A stretch of DNA of 37,191 bases from Streptomyces hirsutus (GCF_001418415.1 NZ_LIQT01000141.1:1-37191), one strand, 5' to 3'; positions 1 through 9,565 are shown, numbered from the stretch's first letter. The notes: a model not told the origin generated them from the sequence alone. Program-made: numbers and translations.

Positions 1-144
1 GGCACCGGAACCGGTTCCGGTCCCGGCAGCGGTCGGCCGGCGGTGTCGGGCGCGACCGTCGGAGGCGGGCGCGCGCCCCGGGCCGCTGGTCGCCGTCGCC
101 GAACGTGGAAGGGAACGCGAACGCGCATGTGATCGAAGTGCCAT
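1..144 (-). CDS. partial N-terminus of a probable ComEA-type DNA-uptake protein
   Basis: An open frame runs off the left window edge. Reading down from an ATG at 144 it begins MALRSHARSRSLPRSATATS and continues as a Ser/Arg/Gly/Ala-rich tail, 48 codons without a stop. Such a basic, disordered N-terminus ahead of a membrane segment is what I remember of Streptomyces ComEA proteins, and comEA normally follows degV in this neighbourhood. No DNA-binding helix-hairpin-helix is inside the window, so the identity rests on context. No Shine-Dalgarno is visible. A second frame from an ATG at 128 is also open and cannot be excluded. Confidence 0.4.
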   Translation of the reverse strand, partial: MALRSHARSRSLPRSATATSGPGRAPASDGRARHRRPTAAGTGTGSGA

Positions 145-212
145 GCCAGGAGGATCGGGCACTCGCCGCATTCGCGATGATCTTGCTTGATTCCGGTGGA
201 TTACCGCCCGGT

Positions 213-221
213 TGTGGACAA
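213..221 (-). promoter_or_regulatory. single consensus DnaA box (TTGTCCACA)
   Basis: The minus strand reads TTGTCCACA, which matches the DnaA box preferred in high-GC Streptomyces. It stands alone in the 117-bp gap between degV and the probable comEA start, so it is not an origin. It may be a regulatory DnaA site or chance. Confidence 0.3.
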
Positions 222-261
222 CTCCATCACCCGCACGGGCTCTCCCAGGCCCGCCCCGGCC

Positions 262-1107
262 TCACCGGGCCGAGACCACGACCCCCAGCAGGCCGGGCCC
301 CGTGTGCGCCCCGATCACCGCGCCGACCTCGCTGACGTGCAGCTCGGTCAGTCCGGTCACCCGCGCCTTCAGCCGGTCCGCGAGGGCCGAAGCACGCTCC
401 GGGGCGGCGAGATGATGGACGGCGATGTCGACCTCGGCGGCGCCTGCCCGCTCGGCCGCTATCTCCTCCAGACGGGCGATGGCCTTCGACGCCGTGCGCA
501 CCTTCTCCAGGTGTTCGATACGGCCGTCGGTCAACTGGAGCAGCGGCTTCACGGCGAGCGCCGACCCCAGCAGGGCCTGCGCGGCCCCGATACGGCCGCC
601 CCGGCGCAGATAGTCCAGGGTGTCGACGTAGAAGTAGGCGGCGGTGCCGGCCGCCCGTTTCTCCGCGGCCGTGACGGCCTCGTCCACGCTGCCCCCCGCC
701 TCCGCGGCCTCCGCGGCCGCGAGCGCGCAGAATCCGAGCGCCATGGCGATCATGCCGGTGTCCACCACCCGCACCGGCACCGGCGCCTCGCGGGCCGCGA
801 CGACCGCCGCGTCGTAGGTGCCGGAGAGTTCGGCGGAAAGGTGGAGGGAGACGATGCCCGTGGCACCGGCCTCGGCGGTCCTGCGGTAGGTCTCGGCGAA
901 AACCTCGGGGCCGGGCCGGGACGTCGTCACCGGCCGCCGCTTCTGGAGCGCCTGGGCGAGGGAGCGCGTGGAGATCTCGGTGCCCTCCTCGAACGCGCGG
1001 TCGCCGAGGACCACGGTCAGAGGGACCGCCGTGATGCCGTGCCGCTCCATCGTCCGGGCCGGAAGGTAGGCCGTTGAATCGGTGACGATAGCGACATGGC
1101 GGGACAT
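262..1107 (-). CDS. DegV family fatty-acid-binding protein
   Basis: This 281-residue cytoplasmic protein has the normal DegV length and fold signatures: TDSTAYLP near residues 9-16, TSRPGPEVF around residue 80, the SAELSGTYDAA segment and DTLDYLRRGGRI in the second half. DegV proteins bind a long-chain fatty acid; some (FakB) present it to a fatty-acid kinase, but no kinase gene is near. The ATG at 1107 is chosen because the family N-terminus (MSRHVAIVTDST) starts exactly there. It lacks a Shine-Dalgarno but has a -10-like TAACCT seven bases upstream, suggesting a leaderless mRNA. The probable comEA follows in the same direction, as in other Streptomyces. Confidence 0.9.
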   Translation of the reverse strand: MSRHVAIVTDSTAYLPARTMERHGITAVPLTVVLGDRAFEEGTEISTRSLAQALQKRRPVTTSRPGPEVFAETYRRTAEAGATGIVSLHLSAELSGTYDAAVVAAREAPVPVRVVDTGMIAMALGFCALAAAEAAEAGGSVDEAVTAAEKRAAGTAAYFYVDTLDYLRRGGRIGAAQALLGSALAVKPLLQLTDGRIEHLEKVRTASKAIARLEEIAAERAGAAEVDIAVHHLAAPERASALADRLKARVTGLTELHVSEVGAVIGAHTGPGLLGVVVSAR

Positions 1108-1114
1108 GAGCTGG

Positions 1115-1120
1115 AGGTTA
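1115..1120 (-). promoter_or_regulatory. -10 box TAACCT for leaderless degV transcript
   Basis: TAACCT fits the TANNNT -10 form and ends seven bases before the degV ATG, so transcription should start at or next to the start codon. No clear -35 is seen. This is one of seven such arrangements in the window. Confidence 0.5.
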
Positions 1121-1143
1121 CCTGGCGTACCGCTCCCTGGGCA

Positions 1144-1164
1144 GCCCGGCCCGGCGGGCCGGGC
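1144..1164 (-). terminator. GC hairpin after the 1194-1970 gene
   Basis: A perfect 9-bp stem with a 3-base loop (GCCCGGCCC / GGGCCGGGC) lies about 30 bp past the stop codon of the upstream minus-strand gene and just before the degV promoter. There is no T-tract, which is usual for Streptomyces terminators. Confidence 0.6.
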
Positions 1165-1193
1165 GGGGCCGTGTCCGGATCAGTGCGCCCGGA

Positions 1194-1970
1194 TCAAGTG
1201 GTGCTCTCCGGGCGGGGCTTCTTCTGCCACGGGTAGACGGGACGCGGTGCGGCCGGTGTGATCGCGGGCCGCACGGGCTCAGCCGCGGGTTCCCGCGCGG
1301 CGTCGGACCGCGCGGTGTCCGGCCGGGTCCGGCCGGTCGCCGGGCCGTCCGGAACGTGCGCTTCGGACCGGCGCGGGGGCGAGGACGCCGACGTGGCCGC
1401 GGACCCGGGCGCGGGCTGCTGGTCGGTGGTCGTCCAGTGCCGCAGGGCACCGGTCTCGAGGTCGATCTGGGTGCTGAGCGAGTCGAGGTCGTCGGCCGCG
1501 AAGTGGCGGGCGCGGTCGCGGGCCGCCCAGCGCAGGGAGTCCGCCGACCGCGCGATGCGGTGGGTGCGCTCACGCAGCTCGGGCAGCCGCTTGCCGAGGG
1601 TGCCCCGGTCCGGTTCGGACTCCAGACGCCTCAGTTCGGCGTCCAGTTCGCGCCCGTGCGCGCTGAGCCGCTCGAAAAGGCCGAGGGACTCCTTGAGGGA
1701 CTGGTCCTCAGCGGCTCCGGCCTCCAGCGCGTCCTGGGTGGCGCGCATGGATGTCCGCAGGGTGAGCCTGAGTTGGGCGATCTCGCCGGCCGGGCCGGAC
1801 TGGGCGAAGGACTTGACCTTCAGGGTGTGGTCCTCGACCGTGCGGCGGGCCTGGGTGAGGTGACGGTCCGCACTGCGCTTGGCGGCGCCGACGACCTTCA
1901 CGGTGGCGTACACGCCCAGCGCGACGAAGAGCACGAAGAGCAGGGCCAGCACTGCGATCACTGCTTCCAC
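1194..1970 (-). CDS. membrane-anchored coiled-coil protein of unknown function
   Basis: I do not recognise a function. The 258-residue product starts with one hydrophobic helix (about residues 2-24, AVIAVLALLFVLFVALGVYA), followed by a charged, Arg/Glu/Leu-rich region of about 150 residues with coiled-coil character. A Pro/Ala/Arg-rich tail ends in YPWQKKPRPESTT. It is probably a cytoplasmic-facing single-pass protein. The frame extends to a TTG at 2039, but that codon lies in the leuS terminator; the GTG at 1970 has an excellent GGAGGAGGAG Shine-Dalgarno and opens exactly on the membrane helix, so I use it. It sits between leuS and degV on the same strand, separated from each by a hairpin. 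Confidence 0.75.
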   Translation of the reverse strand: MEAVIAVLALLFVLFVALGVYATVKVVGAAKRSADRHLTQARRTVEDHTLKVKSFAQSGPAGEIAQLRLTLRTSMRATQDALEAGAAEDQSLKESLGLFERLSAHGRELDAELRRLESEPDRGTLGKRLPELRERTHRIARSADSLRWAARDRARHFAADDLDSLSTQIDLETGALRHWTTTDQQPAPGSAATSASSPPRRSEAHVPDGPATGRTRPDTARSDAAREPAAEPVRPAITPAAPRPVYPWQKKPRPESTT

Positions 1971-2038
1971 GAGACTCCTCCTCCGGGCCCTGGGGCCGCC
2001 CTCCACACGCACCGCGCCGTTCTTCAAAGGTAAACGCA

Positions 2039-2081
2039 ACGGGCAGGCCCGGAGTTCCGGAAGAACCCCGAACCTGCCCGT
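2039..2081 (-). terminator. leuS transcription terminator
   Basis: The outer 9-bp stem ACGGGCAGG/CCTGCCCGT encloses a second, nearly perfect stem built on GGAGTTC/GAACCCC with a 4- to 5-base loop. It lies about 65 bp past the leuS stop codon on the transcribed strand. Confidence 0.75.
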
Positions 2082-2144
2082 AGGGGATCACCCCGAACCG
2101 GCGGCCCGCAGGCCGCGGCCGGCCGGCCCCGCGGTCCTACGCCG

Positions 2145-5024
<2,880 letters not shown>

Positions 5025-5081
5025 GATCCTCAAAGCTCCATCGATCGTCTGCGCCCACGGCTGCTGTGACATTCGGAAATG

Positions 5082-5106
5082 AAAAATCCCCTCGCACAGG
5101 AGGGGA
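5082..5106 (-). terminator. attenuator-type terminator in the leuS leader
   Basis: On the leuS strand a 7-bp stem TCCCCTC/GAGGGGA with a 6-base loop is followed directly by TTTTT. It is one of only two hairpins in the window with a real T-tract. It lies between the leucine leader peptide (5153-5191) and the leuS start, the position expected for transcription attenuation. Confidence 0.8.
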
Positions 5107-5152
5107 CGCCGCGCCGATTCCGACCGACTGGTTCGACCATGGCCGGGACTGA

Positions 5153-5191
5153 TCAGCGCGGCTCGCTAAGCAGAAGGCGTACGGCACGCAT
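5153..5191 (-). CDS. leucine leader peptide of leuS
   Basis: A 12-residue [15 protein letters not shown], encodes three consecutive leucines with codons CTT CTG CTT; CTT is rare in such GC-rich genomes. It is followed by the T-tracted hairpin at 5082-5106 and then leuS. The arrangement fits ribosome-mediated attenuation: stalling at the leucine codons when charged tRNA-Leu is short would favour read-through into leuS. Leucine attenuators of this kind are known in actinobacteria. The ATG has no Shine-Dalgarno; a TACCCT -10 box ends six bases before it, so the leader mRNA is probably leaderless. Confidence 0.8.
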   Translation of the reverse strand: MRAVRLLLSEPR

Positions 5192-5197
5192 GGCGTC

Positions 5198-5203
5198 AGG
5201 GTA
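5198..5203 (-). promoter_or_regulatory. -10 box TACCCT of the leuS leader
   Basis: TACCCT (TANNNT) is six bases upstream of the leader peptide ATG, placing the transcription start on the A of the start codon. A recognisable -35 hexamer is not obvious. Confidence 0.6.
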
Positions 5204-5390
5204 CCGCAGGCCCGGAGCGGGCCGCGACGCGCTTCGCCGCCCGCGGAAAGCGCTCCCGCCCGGCCACCTCCCTGAACATCGGTCAAAACTTACTCCGCGT
5301 AACAACCCCTATGGGGCATCACAACAGCCAGATCGTCTTTTGATAACAGTGCAACAACTCAAACGTCGTACTCCCCGGTACAACGAGGTT

Positions 5391-5396
5391 TAGAGT
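5391..5396 (+). promoter_or_regulatory. possible -10 box TAGAGT of the redox operon
   Basis: The AT-richer block 5285-5395 between leuS and the plus-strand operon ends in TAGAGT, a TANNNT -10 form about 42 bp before the small upstream ORF. No convincing -35 is seen, so an alternative sigma factor or an activator is possible. Confidence 0.35.
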
Positions 5397-5437
5397 GCGG
5401 CCCGGGACCGCTTCTCCCGAACGTTCGGAGTTCCCCC

Positions 5438-5551
5438 ATGAACCCTCGTCCAGACAGCAGCCCGCCGCCCGCTCAGGGCCGGCCGGCTGCCGGTCGGTCG
5501 TACCCGCATGCCGTCGTTCTTTCCGTCGTGACGTGGGGAGGTAGGGCGTGA
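5438..5551 (+). CDS. small upstream ORF coupled to the cytochrome b gene
   Basis: A 37-residue ORF starts MNPRPDSSPPPAQGR at an ATG that has GGAG eight bases upstream. Its stop TGA overlaps the GTG start of the next gene (GTGA). A well-placed Shine-Dalgarno, the 4-base stop/start overlap and the in-frame TAG at 5542 that prevents extension of the next gene upstream all suggest translation and coupling. The peptide resembles nothing I know. It may be only a translational leader. Confidence 0.45.
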   Translation: MNPRPDSSPPPAQGRPAAGRSYPHAVVLSVVTWGGRA

Positions 5552-6846
5552 GGCCGGACGACAGCACGGCGGACGACTGGTTCGCCGAGTTCCTCAACTT
5601 CGGCGTGGGCGTTCTGTCGCTCGTCTGCCTGAGCTGCTCGGTGATCTGGGGACTGGTCGCCCAGGACCGGGTCCTGCTCGGTCCGCGCCAGCGCATCCTG
5701 GCGCAGGCGGTGCACCGGACGACCGCGGTCGCCTCGATCGCCTTCCTGCTGGTGCACATCGGCATCAAGCTGGCGCTGGAGCACACGACGTGGATCGCCG
5801 CGGTGATCCCCTTCGGACTGGCCCTCACCGACGACGAGGCGGTGGCCGGCAGGTCCTTCCTCATCGGCCTGGGAACCCTGGCCGGAATGCTGATGATCTT
5901 CGTCGGCATCACCGGCGTCCTGCGCAACCGCTTCGCCTCGCCGGCCCCCGTCGCGGCCCGCTGGCGCGCCATGCACATGCTGGCCTACCCGGCCTGGTGT
6001 GCCGCGCTGGTCCACGGGCTCTACGCGGGTCGATCGGCGAAGCCGATCTTCCTGATCCTGTACGGCCTGTCCCTGCTCGGCGTCATGGCGGCCCTCTTCC
6101 TGCGCGCCTCCCCGGCGCGGGTCAAGCGCAAGGTCGCCGACCGGGTCACCAGCCTGCTCGGCCTCGCCGAGCAGCAGGGCCGCGACAGGCTCGACGAGAG
6201 CCGGGCCCGCGCCGCCGAGGCGTCGCCCCCCAGGTACGAGAGCGGCGGCAGACGGGACTCCCGGTCCCGTTCCGGGCCTCCCGAACGCCCCGAGCCGGCC
6301 GCCCGGCCGCGGTACGAGACCGCCGAACGTCTCGCGCCGCCGGCCCCGGACCCCGCGAACGGCTTCGCGGCGGCCTACCGCGCGGTCTCCCCCCCGTCCC
6401 AGCCGCAGCAGCCCCTCTACGCGGACCAGACCGCCCGCATGGAACTGCCTCTGGACATGCAGCCCACGCAGGCCGTCCCCACCATGGACGGCCAGACGAT
6501 GGGCGGGCAGGCCATGGAGGCGCCGCGCGTGGACGGCCCCTCCAGCACCTCGGGCAGCTGGCCCGTCCCGTCCCCGCCGCCGGTCGGCGAGGCCCCGCCG
6601 TCGGCCTACGACCCGCTCCAGGACACCGGATACAACATCCCCACCTACGACAATTCGGCCGCCCCCGGCTACGGCTCGAGTGATGTGCGCGACACCGGTG
6701 AGTCGAACGGCTTCTACAACGCGTACAACCCGAGTGACACGTACAACAGCGGTCCCGCCACTGATCCATCTCCCGGTGCGTCGTACGACTTCGGCGCACC
6801 GGGATCGGGCGAACCTTGGAACACGCCTTCCGGAGGCTTCAAGTGA
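5548..6846 (+). CDS. cytochrome-b-like four-histidine membrane protein with disordered tail
   Basis: A 432-residue membrane protein with about five hydrophobic helices in the first 190 residues. Two helices carry histidine pairs, H56/H70 (spacing 14) and H143/H156 (spacing 13), the pattern of ferric-reductase and cytochrome-b domains that hold two hemes across the membrane. Residues 190-432 are Pro/Gly/Ser/Tyr-rich, presumably disordered and cytoplasmic. The GTG start has GGGGAGG six bases upstream and an in-frame stop just before it. The end overlaps the next gene by GTGA, so the two are translated together. I infer that it passes electrons to or from the NuoF-like partner; substrate and direction are unknown. 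Confidence 0.8.
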   Translation: MRPDDSTADDWFAEFLNFGVGVLSLVCLSCSVIWGLVAQDRVLLGPRQRILAQAVHRTTAVASIAFLLVHIGIKLALEHTTWIAAVIPFGLALTDDEAVAGRSFLIGLGTLAGMLMIFVGITGVLRNRFASPAPVAARWRAMHMLAYPAWCAALVHGLYAGRSAKPIFLILYGLSLLGVMAALFLRASPARVKRKVADRVTSLLGLAEQQGRDRLDESRARAAEASPPRYESGGRRDSRSRSGPPERPEPAARPRYETAERLAPPAPDPANGFAAAYRAVSPPSQPQQPLYADQTARMELPLDMQPTQAVPTMDGQTMGGQAMEAPRVDGPSSTSGSWPVPSPPPVGEAPPSAYDPLQDTGYNIPTYDNSAAPGYGSSDVRDTGESNGFYNAYNPSDTYNSGPATDPSPGASYDFGAPGSGEPWNTPSGGFK

Positions 6847-8450
6847 ACGAGGCTCTGCCCGACGTACCCGAAGTCCGCGTCGTCGGACTTCCCCAGCTCA
6901 CGTCGGGCTTCGACCTTGTCGACCGGCTCGATCTCCCCATGCACCTCAAGGTGCACGGGCCGCTCGAACCCATGGGCGGCGAACAGCTCGCCCAGCTCTC
7001 TGAACGCATCAACCTCAGGGGACGCGGCGGTGCCGGCTTCCCCTTCCACAAGAAGCTGCGTTCGGTCGCCGAGACGGCGATCAAACGCGGTGTCCGGCCG
7101 GTCGTCGTCGTCAACGGCAGCGAGGACGAACCGGCCTGCCGCAAGGACACGGTGATGATCAACCGTGCTCCGCACCTCATCCTGGACGGCGCGCTGCTGT
7201 GCGCCGAGGCCATGGGGGCCCGCACGCTCGTGGTGGGGGTCACCCGGGAGTCCACCAAGCGCTCCATGGAGGCCGCGCTCGCCGAACGGGGCCTCAACAA
7301 CGGGCGCCGGTCCGCGCTGCGCGCCCGTGTGCAGCTCAACCCGGTGCGCATGGTCACGGGCGCCGCGGCCTCGCTGATCCGCTCCATCGACGGAGGCCCG
7401 GCGGTCCCGCCGGGCCGCAAGGTCAGCGCCTCGAAGAACGGTGTGGGCGGCGCGCCCACCCTGCTCTCCAACGCCGAGACCTTCGCGCAGCTCGCCATCG
7501 CCGCCCGCATCGGCCCGGAGCGCTACTGCAACACCGGCCTGTACGACGAGCCGGGCACCGTCATGCTCACGGTCTCCGGGGCGGTCGCCCGTCCCATGGT
7601 GATCGAGGTCCCGACGGGTGTACCGCTGCGTTACGTCCTCCAGCTCGCCGGTGCGCCGCCGATGCCCCAGGGCGTGCTCACCGGTGGCTACCACGGCAAG
7701 TGGATCGACGCGGCGACCGTCAACGAGGCGATCGTCTCCCGCAACTCCCTGGACGCGGTGGGCGGCGCGCTCGGCGCGGGCGCGATCCTGCCGATCAGTC
7801 AGGACACCTGCCCGCTGGGCGAGTCCCTGATGGTGGCGAAATGGCTGGCCGAGGAGAGCGCCGGCCAGTGCGGCCCCTGCTACCTGGGCCTGCCGGCCGC
7901 CGCGCGCGGCCTGGAGGACATCCTCAACGGCGGCGGCCCCGCCGCCCTGGAGGCGGTCAAGCAGGTCGCCAAGAACGTGAAGCGGCGCGGCGCGTGTTCG
8001 CATCCGGACGGCTCCGCGATGTTCCTGGAGTCGACCGTCAAGGCGTTCAGCGACGACATCGCCGCCCACGCCCTGGGCAACGGCTGCGGACGCCCCGTGG
8101 AGGGCGTGCTGCCGCTCTTCGAGGGGGGCAGGGCCCCTACGGGCATCCCGGGCGGGGGCGGGGAGGAGAACGGCCCCAGCCGCCAGAAGATCTTCGTCGA
8201 CTGGACGCTGTGCCGGGGCCACGGTCTGTGCGCGGACATCCTCCCGGAGGTCTTCCAGCTCGGCGCGGACGGCTTCCCGACCGTCGCCCAAGCCCAGGTG
8301 CCGCGCCACGCGGAGGCCAAGGCGATCCGCGCGGTGCGCCGTTGTCCGGCGCTGGCCCTGCGCGTCGAGGAGGGGACGCAGTCCAAGGCGCCCTCCCGCA
8401 ATCTGCCGGTCCTCTCCCAGGGCCGCGGCCGGCGCGCGCTGGGCCGCTGA
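6843..8450 (+). CDS. NuoF-like flavo-iron-sulfur protein fused to a ferredoxin
   Basis: A 535-residue protein with a complex I 51-kDa-like core: RGRGGAGF (59-66) and NGSEDEPACRKD (91-102) match the FMN-binding loops, followed by an SLBB region and a C-terminal iron-sulfur region. The N3-type cluster motif reads SAGQCGPC with C343, C346 and C385; the first of the usual four cysteines is Ala340. The NADH-site segment, normally CGEET then KPPFP, is replaced by GAAAS and KVSAS. Residues about 450-515 form a ferredoxin of the CxxHxxC...CP type (C457, H460, C463, C501) like those serving P450s. The GTG at 6843 has GGAGG six bases upstream. It is coupled to the membrane cytochrome and ends at a 14-bp hairpin. 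Confidence 0.85.
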   Translation: MNEALPDVPEVRVVGLPQLTSGFDLVDRLDLPMHLKVHGPLEPMGGEQLAQLSERINLRGRGGAGFPFHKKLRSVAETAIKRGVRPVVVVNGSEDEPACRKDTVMINRAPHLILDGALLCAEAMGARTLVVGVTRESTKRSMEAALAERGLNNGRRSALRARVQLNPVRMVTGAAASLIRSIDGGPAVPPGRKVSASKNGVGGAPTLLSNAETFAQLAIAARIGPERYCNTGLYDEPGTVMLTVSGAVARPMVIEVPTGVPLRYVLQLAGAPPMPQGVLTGGYHGKWIDAATVNEAIVSRNSLDAVGGALGAGAILPISQDTCPLGESLMVAKWLAEESAGQCGPCYLGLPAAARGLEDILNGGGPAALEAVKQVAKNVKRRGACSHPDGSAMFLESTVKAFSDDIAAHALGNGCGRPVEGVLPLFEGGRAPTGIPGGGGEENGPSRQKIFVDWTLCRGHGLCADILPEVFQLGADGFPTVAQAQVPRHAEAKAIRAVRRCPALALRVEEGTQSKAPSRNLPVLSQGRGRRALGR

Positions 8451-8457
8451 CACGGGT

Positions 8458-8491
8458 CCGTGCGGGCCGCCCTCCGGGGCGGCCCGCACGG
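8458..8491 (+). terminator. terminator of the redox operon
   Basis: A perfect 14-bp stem (CCGTGCGGGCCGCC and its complement) with a 6-base loop starts 8 bp past the stop codon of the NuoF-like gene. Confidence 0.8.
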
Positions 8492-8509
8492 TCGCACGTC
8501 CGACAACGC

Positions 8510-8549
8510 GTAGAGGGCGGATCATCCGATCGGATGATCCGCCCTCTAC
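8510..8549. terminator. 40-bp perfect palindrome between redox operon and tRNA-Ala
   Basis: Both halves are exact reverse complements with no spacer. The element lies five bases from the 3' end of the tRNA gene, which is transcribed toward it, and about 20 bp beyond the operon hairpin. It probably ends transcription from both sides, although a perfect zero-spacer palindrome could also be a protein site. Confidence 0.65.
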
Positions 8550-8554
8550 TGCTG

Positions 8555-8627
8555 TGGAGCTAAGGAGAATTGAACTCCTGACCTCCTGCATGCCATGCAG
8601 GCGCTCTACCAACTGAGCTATAGCCCC
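8555..8627 (-). tRNA. tRNA-Ala (anticodon GGC)
   Basis: The 73-base cloverleaf is complete: acceptor GGGGCTA/TAGCTCC with discriminator A, D-arm AGCTCAGTTGGTAGAGC, anticodon arm CCTGC-ATGGCAT-GCAGG with anticodon GGC, and T-loop TTCAATT. CCA is not encoded. A TAAAGT -10-like box (8666-8671) lies 38 bases upstream. It is identical to the copy at 9388-9460. Confidence 0.97.
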
Positions 8628-8754
8628 AGGTCACATCCCGCCCGGTTTCCCCGGCGGCGACGCCAACTTTACACGGTCACCGGGGCCCAACACCAAATCG
8701 ATTCCGTGGCGCCCGGTTCTGTCCGCATTGTCACCCGAACCGCGACGCGCGACG

Positions 8755-8778
8755 CGCGGTCACGCGGTCACGCGGTCA
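8755..8778. repeat. three tandem 8-bp units (CGCGGTCA)
   Basis: Three exact copies of CGCGGTCA cover the 3' end and stop codon of the zinc-ribbon gene at 8768. On the coding strand each unit contains TGA, so the repeat supplies further stop codons behind the first. Confidence 0.6.
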
Positions 8779-9001
8779 CGAACGAATAGAAGCGCTTGAG
8801 CGTGCAGTGCTCATCGAGGAGCCGGCCGTAGATCGGTTCGCCTTCGAGCTCACGGTACGTCTCGATCGGGTCGCCTTTTATGATCAGCGCCCGCGCGCAC
8901 TCCTCGCACCAGTACTGGTAGTCGGAATTGACCGGTTCCATGTCCCGGACGATCGGCGTCCCTCTGCCGCACCAGTCGCACCTTCGCCTGTGTGCACCCA
9001 T
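8768..9001 (-). CDS. small zinc-ribbon protein
   Basis: The 77-residue product has two cysteine pairs, C8/C11 (CDWC) and C32/C35 (CEEC), separated by 20 residues, which should bind one zinc ion. The rest is charged, ending LKRFYSFVTA. I do not recognise a specific function; a nucleic-acid or protein-binding role is only a guess. The ATG has GGAG eight bases upstream. It starts 3 bp after the stop of the 57-residue gene upstream, so the two form a small operon between two identical tRNA-Ala genes. Confidence 0.75.
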   Translation of the reverse strand: MGAHRRRCDWCGRGTPIVRDMEPVNSDYQYWCEECARALIIKGDPIETYRELEGEPIYGRLLDEHCTLKRFYSFVTA

Positions 9002-9004
9002 CGC

Positions 9005-9178
9005 TCAGCTCCAGCTGTGGCCGCAGGCCGTACACGCGCAGGGGACACCGCCGCTGCCACCGAGGACTCGGGCGAGGTGCGCGGAACCGCGGGAAGGGCG
9101 GCGGAGTCGGGTCGAGGTCCGTCGTGTCAACACCCCGCCGAAGAGGTGGTCGACCTCCCCGTGGATGCTCGCAGGCAT
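9005..9178 (-). CDS. 57-residue Arg-rich protein with C-terminal Cys/His cluster
   Basis: The function is unknown. The protein starts MPASIHGEVDHLFGG, has a basic central region and ends with C47, C49, C52 and H54 (CACTACGH), which could bind a metal. The frame is open to 9232, but the ATG at 9178 has a strong GGGAGGGAG ribosome site and is preferred. Third codon positions are GC-rich as in neighbouring genes. It is followed after 3 bp by the zinc-ribbon gene. A likely promoter with TTGAGC and TATACC lies about 100 bp upstream, after the tRNA terminator. Confidence 0.6.
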   Translation of the reverse strand: MPASIHGEVDHLFGGVLTRRTSTRLRRPSRGSAHLARVLGGSGGVPCACTACGHSWS

Positions 9179-9339
9179 CAACAACTCCCTCCCGTAGGAC
9201 CGCGCCCCCTTCCGGTCGTTTGATTCTGCCACGGCCGGACCAATACGGTCAGCGACGTCGGGGTACCGGTCGGGACACGGCTGGGCGCCTCACAGAGGTA
9301 TACGCCCGTCGGCGCCTTCCCGCTCAACCAGCGACAACG

Positions 9340-9369
9340 AAAAAACCCGCCCTCGTACCGAGGACGGGA
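9340..9369 (-). terminator. T-tract terminator of the second tRNA-Ala
   Basis: On the tRNA strand a 9- to 10-bp stem (CCCGTCCTC with GAGGGCGGG, one G-U pair) and short loop are followed by TTTTTT. It lies about 20 bp past the tRNA 3' end. Confidence 0.85.
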
Positions 9370-9387
9370 TCTTCGTCATGTGATCTG

Positions 9388-9460
9388 TGGAGCTAAGGAG
9401 AATTGAACTCCTGACCTCCTGCATGCCATGCAGGCGCTCTACCAACTGAGCTATAGCCCC
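9388..9460 (-). tRNA. tRNA-Ala (anticodon GGC), second copy
   Basis: All 73 bases are identical to the copy at 8555-8627, with anticodon GGC. A TAAAGT -10-like box (9496-9501) lies 35 bases upstream, much as at the first copy. Between box and gene is a GTTCTTC/GAAGAAC inverted repeat. A T-tract terminator follows. Confidence 0.97.
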
Positions 9461-9565
9461 GAGTGTTCTTCCCGCTCGGCGGGCGAACAAGAAGAACTTT
9501 AGCCTGCGACCTGCCGGAAAGTGAAATCCGGCCCCCGGGCCGCACCCGGAGGTTCAGGGCAGGCC

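Noticed and set aside
2020..2060. GGAAC-N18-GTT extracytoplasmic-sigma-type promoter before the 1194-1970 gene
   Set aside because: The spacing fits, but both boxes fall inside the leuS terminator hairpin and the match is short; likely chance.
5025..5072. leuS start at 5072 ([16 protein letters not shown] extension)
   Set aside because: The extension is not part of the family N-terminus and lies in the leader after the attenuator; the ATG at 5024 fits better.
8555..9460. integrated genomic island bounded by tRNA repeats
   Set aside because: Only 760 bp lie between the copies, with no integrase; duplicate tRNA genes explain the repeat.
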